In this document: piece after piece, positions 6,073 through 8,236 of the stretch
How the letters are laid out: each line of letters begins with the position of its first letter
How positions within the stretch are numbered: position 1 is the first letter of the stretch
From: an uncultured Spirochaetaceae bacterium
GTDB lineage: Bacteria; Spirochaetota; Spirochaetia; Treponematales; UBA12059
NCBI GenBank assembly: GCA_938004315.1
Contig: CALKWG010000219.1
Location: forward strand, 1 to 8,236
Direction of reading: 5' to 3'
DNA: 8,236 nucleotides
Notes under the pieces: generated by a model
The model's database searches: none
Told to the model about the DNA's origin: nothing
The model's input: only the letters and a program-made list of their open reading frames with translations
Position numbers and translations under genes: made by a program

Positions 6073-7088
6073 ACCGTCGCATACTCGCCATCGGACTGAC
6101 CTTCCTCATCGCCGCCTCGGCCGCCGGGGCCCAAGAGCTCTCGAGCGGTCGCATGCGCGTGCGCATAGACCCGCGCAACGGACGCTTTACCGTTCATTAC
6201 ATGGCCGACGTCGCGAGGCGGCAGTTCGTCGCCCTTCTCGACGACAAGGAGGCGCGCACCAGCTTCCCGACGCTCTACCTGGATCAGCGCGCGATCCGGC
6301 TCGGCGAAGCGCCTGAATTCAGGGTAACCGTCAGTACTGAGCAGGGCGCCGCCTTGATCAGCTACCGCTCGTCGACCGCCGTCGTCAGGCAGCGCATAGA
6401 GTTCGCGACCTCGCCCGGCGCCTCGGCGGCCGACGGCATAGCCGTCAGCTTCGAGATCGAGAATATCTCCGACCGCGACATGCAGGTCGGGCTCCGCTAC
6501 CTCTTGGATACCTGGCTCGGCGAGCGCGAGGGCTCGCACTTCGTCCTGCCGAGCGCCGGCGTCTTGTCGGGGGAGACCCTGCTCGCCGGCGACTACGAAG
6601 AGCGGCATATCGTCAGCCCCGGCTCGGGCGCCGCGCTCTACCTGCCGTTCCACGCGCCGGCGGCCAGGCCCGACCGGGTCGTCGCGGCCAACTGGAAACG
6701 CCTCTCGGACGCCGCCTGGGCCATGGACGTCAACGCGTCGCGCGGCTTCACCCTGATGCCGTATTCGATCAACGATAGCGCGCTGGCCCTGTACTTCGAG
6801 CCGCGGACCCTGCGCGGCGGCGAGCGCCGCTCCATCGCCGTCCTTTTGTCCGCGGCGACGCCCGGCGCCTACGCCTCGGCCACGGCCGCCCGTCCGGCCG
6901 AGGCCTCGCCGACGGGTACCATAGCCATAGCCCCGAGCCTGGATATGATGGCCGACCTCATCGCCGCCAGGAAGCTCCTCGACGCCATCAACGCGGCCTT
7001 GGCCGCCGACGTCCCTCCGGGTGCCGACGAGCTGGCCGCGTTCGAGTCGCTCTTGAAGCGGCTCGAGGAGCGGAAGGCCGGCTACTAA
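6069..7088 (+). CDS. Secreted beta-rich protein of unknown function
   Basis: The 339-residue protein has a signal peptide (MNRRI, hydrophobic core 5-19, AGA then QE, cleavage after about residue 21). There is no lipobox. Residues 23-262 alternate short beta strands. The best-conserved-looking segment is 128-158 (FEIENISDRDMQVGLRYLLD, then TWLGEREGSHF), together with WKRLSDAAW (209-217) and NDSALALYFEP (236-246). The strand pattern suggests a large beta sandwich such as a mutarotase-like or carbohydrate-binding fold, but this is a guess from pattern only and no catalytic residues can be assigned. A low-complexity Ala/Pro linker (264-283) leads to a helical tail (288-336). Its ATG overlaps the upstream stop as ATGA with GGGAG in front, so translation is coupled. 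The neighbours are a secreted TPR protein and a membrane TPR protein, suggesting an envelope role. I do not recognise the family. Confidence 0.8.
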   Translation: MNRRILAIGLTFLIAASAAGAQELSSGRMRVRIDPRNGRFTVHYMADVARRQFVALLDDKEARTSFPTLYLDQRAIRLGEAPEFRVTVSTEQGAALISYRSSTAVVRQRIEFATSPGASAADGIAVSFEIENISDRDMQVGLRYLLDTWLGEREGSHFVLPSAGVLSGETLLAGDYEERHIVSPGSGAALYLPFHAPAARPDRVVAANWKRLSDAAWAMDVNASRGFTLMPYSINDSALALYFEPRTLRGGERRSIAVLLSAATPGAYASATAARPAEASPTGTIAIAPSLDMMADLIAARKLLDAINAALAADVPPGADELAAFESLLKRLEERKAGY

Positions 7089-7092
7089 AGCC

Positions 7093-8169
7093 GTGGCAGC
7101 CAACCCCCTCGAAGAGGCTGAACGACTCTACGCGCGCCGTCGATGGCGGGAGCTCATCGACCTCCTCGAGCCATTGGCCTCGCTCTATCGCGAGTCGGCC
7201 CGCTACGCCTATCTCTTAGGGAGCGCCTACCTCCATCGCGAGGACTTAGGCGGGGCATATTCGTGCTTCCGCCGCGCCCAGCAGCTCGACTTCAGGGATG
7301 CCGACGTAGCCGCCGGCCTCGCCGCCGTGTACATACGCCGCGGCGAAGGCGACAAGGCGATCCAGCTCTATATCGACGCCCTCGAGCGCAACCCGCGCGA
7401 CCCGCTGGCCAAGAAGGGCCTTTCGTATATGCGCGCCTGCGCCGCCTCGGATAGCGATCCGGCTTCGACCAAAAGCCTCAAGGCGCTGTATCCTAGGCCG
7501 AAGCGGAGCGCGGCGCCTATCGTCGCCGTCGCCGCCGTCGCCGCGGCGATAGGCGCGGCGACGCTCCTCTGGCCCCTGGCGGGGCGCTTGGCCGAGGCGG
7601 CCAGGCCGATACGTCCGGGCGTGTCGGAGGTCAGCTTGAGCGACGCCGAGCGGCGGGACCCGGTCGGCGCCCAGGGCGGCTTCAGCTTCGTCCTCACGCA
7701 GAGAGAAGCGCTCGACGCCTTCGACCGCGCCAAGGAGCTCTTCTTGGCCTATCGCGACGAGGCCGCCTTGGTCGAGGTGAATCGAATCAAGCTTTCGAAC
7801 GCCAGCGACGCGGTCAAGGCTAAGGCTGATATTCTGGCGCGCTACGCCCGAGAGCCGAGTTTCCTGAGCCTGCCCGATAAATTCGGCTTCGACGAAGTCT
7901 CTAAGCAGCCGGCCCTCTACGAAGGGGTAGCCGTAGCCTGGCGGGGCCTGGCGGCGAACGTCGAAAGCGGTCCGGGCTTCACACGTTTCGAGCTCCTCGT
8001 CGGTTACCATGACGGGCGCCGGCGCTTGGAAGGCATCGTCCAGGTTCGCTTGCCCTTCGAGGCGTCGCTGCAGGGCGGCGAGGCGGTAGAGGCCCTGGGG
8101 CTCCCGCGCCTTTCGTCAGCCGCTACCGCCGGATTCTACCTAGACGGCGTCGCGATACATCGTTTTTAA
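7093..8169 (+). CDS. Membrane-anchored TPR protein with C-terminal extracytoplasmic domain
   Basis: The 358-residue protein has no signal peptide. Residues 4-105 hold about three TPR units (EEAERLYARRRWRELIDLLE, then YLLGSAYLHREDLGGAYSCF, then AAVYIRRGEGDKAIQLYIDA). A basic stretch (KSLKALYPRPKRS, 127-139) precedes a single membrane helix at about 141-163, which would keep the TPRs in the cytoplasm by the positive-inside rule. The C-terminal part (170-358) would face outside. It has a helical piece (205-255, ending before SLPDKFGF) and a beta-rich piece (275-358, with VAVAWRGLAANV and ELLVGYHDGRRRLEGIVQV). I know no name for this domain. The start is GTG at 7093, four bases after the preceding stop. 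The nearest purine-rich site (GGAAGG) is 15 bases away, so translation probably depends on coupling to the upstream gene. The next in-frame ATG would cut into the TPRs. It may link cytoplasmic and periplasmic partners, which is inference. Confidence 0.85.
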   Translation: MAANPLEEAERLYARRRWRELIDLLEPLASLYRESARYAYLLGSAYLHREDLGGAYSCFRRAQQLDFRDADVAAGLAAVYIRRGEGDKAIQLYIDALERNPRDPLAKKGLSYMRACAASDSDPASTKSLKALYPRPKRSAAPIVAVAAVAAAIGAATLLWPLAGRLAEAARPIRPGVSEVSLSDAERRDPVGAQGGFSFVLTQREALDAFDRAKELFLAYRDEAALVEVNRIKLSNASDAVKAKADILARYAREPSFLSLPDKFGFDEVSKQPALYEGVAVAWRGLAANVESGPGFTRFELLVGYHDGRRRLEGIVQVRLPFEASLQGGEAVEALGLPRLSSAATAGFYLDGVAIHRF

Positions 8170-8170
8170 C

Positions 8171-8177
8171 GGGAGAG
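8171..8177 (+). promoter_or_regulatory. Ribosome binding site of dtd
   Basis: GGGAGAG lies five bases before the ATG at 8183 in the 13-base gap after the membrane TPR gene. It supports translation of the short open frame at the window edge as a real gene start. Confidence 0.6.
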
Positions 8178-8182
8178 TCTCT

Positions 8183-8236
8183 ATGAAGGCAGTGGTGCAG
8201 CGCGTTCGCGACGCGACGGTGAGCGTCGACGGCGCC
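8183..8236 (+). CDS. dtd: D-aminoacyl-tRNA deacylase (Dtd), N-terminal 18 codons only
   Basis: The last 54 bases translate to MKAVVQRVRDATVSVDGA, which matches the start of Dtd (family pattern MKAVVQRVxxAxVxVxG). Dtd hydrolyses D-amino acids, such as D-tyrosine, wrongly attached to tRNA, and acts in the cytoplasm as a homodimer of about 145-150 residues. The active-site motifs lie beyond the window and cannot be checked. It follows the membrane TPR gene by 13 bases with its own ribosome binding site and is probably the fourth gene of the operon. The pairing with envelope genes is probably transcriptional convenience and not functional linkage. The call rests on a short but characteristic N-terminus. 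Confidence 0.88.
   Translation, partial: MKAVVQRVRDATVSVDGA

Noticed and set aside
6030..7103. Open frame of 357 codons on the minus strand opposite the beta-rich protein
   Set aside because: It is an antisense shadow with Gly/Arg-rich low-complexity translation and no signal peptide or motif. The plus-strand frame has a coupled start and a signal peptide.
8174..8182. Inverted repeat AGAG-T-CTCT just before dtd
   Set aside because: A one-base loop cannot form a hairpin and the sequence mostly reflects the ribosome binding site. It is too short to call an operator or terminator.
1..8236. Mobile elements, CRISPR arrays, tRNA or rRNA genes, riboswitches
   Set aside because: No transposase, spaced direct repeats, tRNA-like cloverleaf ending in CCA, or conserved riboswitch core was seen by eye, and composition is even throughout. 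A covariance-model search would be needed to exclude small RNAs.

Overview
The window looks like GC-rich bacterial chromosome, most likely from a member of the Spirochaetota (treponeme or Spirochaeta relatives). The main clue is an 895-residue GreA: an ordinary Gre factor at the C-terminus behind a roughly 730-residue helical-repeat extension. From memory, this architecture is typical of Borrelia and Treponema GreA, and a shorter version occurs in Chlamydiae. The secreted or membrane-anchored TPR proteins without an obvious general family also fit a spirochaete. No mobile element, CRISPR array, rRNA or tRNA was seen, and composition is even throughout. This is an ordinary chromosomal region with two divergent gene blocks.

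Bases 1-44 are not biological. They match the Illumina TruSeq/P5 universal adapter and are joined directly to the sequence, so the window begins at an untrimmed contig end.

Left block (minus strand, read from about 4177 down to 45): a cytoplasmic TPR protein (4144-3209), then the long GreA (3186-499), then a secreted von Willebrand factor A-domain protein (480-45) cut off by the adapter junction. Gaps are 22 and 18 bases and no terminator is visible, so this looks like one operon. A good sigma70-type promoter (TTGACT, 18 bases, TACAAT on the minus strand) precedes the first gene and shows that its start is the inner ATG at 4144.

Central intergenic region (4145-4365): it holds the divergent promoter, an 8-base palindrome over its -35 box, and a 15-bp GC-rich tandem repeat (3.5 copies) just upstream of rpe. 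An extended -10 element directly before rpe suggests a leaderless or nearly leaderless rpe transcript.

Right block (plus strand): rpe (ribulose-phosphate 3-epimerase, 4366-5016), then a second extended -10 promoter and a tightly packed operon. This operon encodes a secreted TPR/coiled-coil protein (5074-6072), a secreted beta-rich protein of unknown function (6069-7088, ATGA overlap), a membrane-anchored TPR protein (7093-8169), and the first 18 codons of dtd (D-aminoacyl-tRNA deacylase), which runs off the window. The first three products all point to the cell envelope and may act together; this is inference from context. I found no convincing wholly new system. The points most worth following up are the GreA fusion and its operon partners, the three-gene envelope cluster, and the repeat/leaderless arrangement at rpe.
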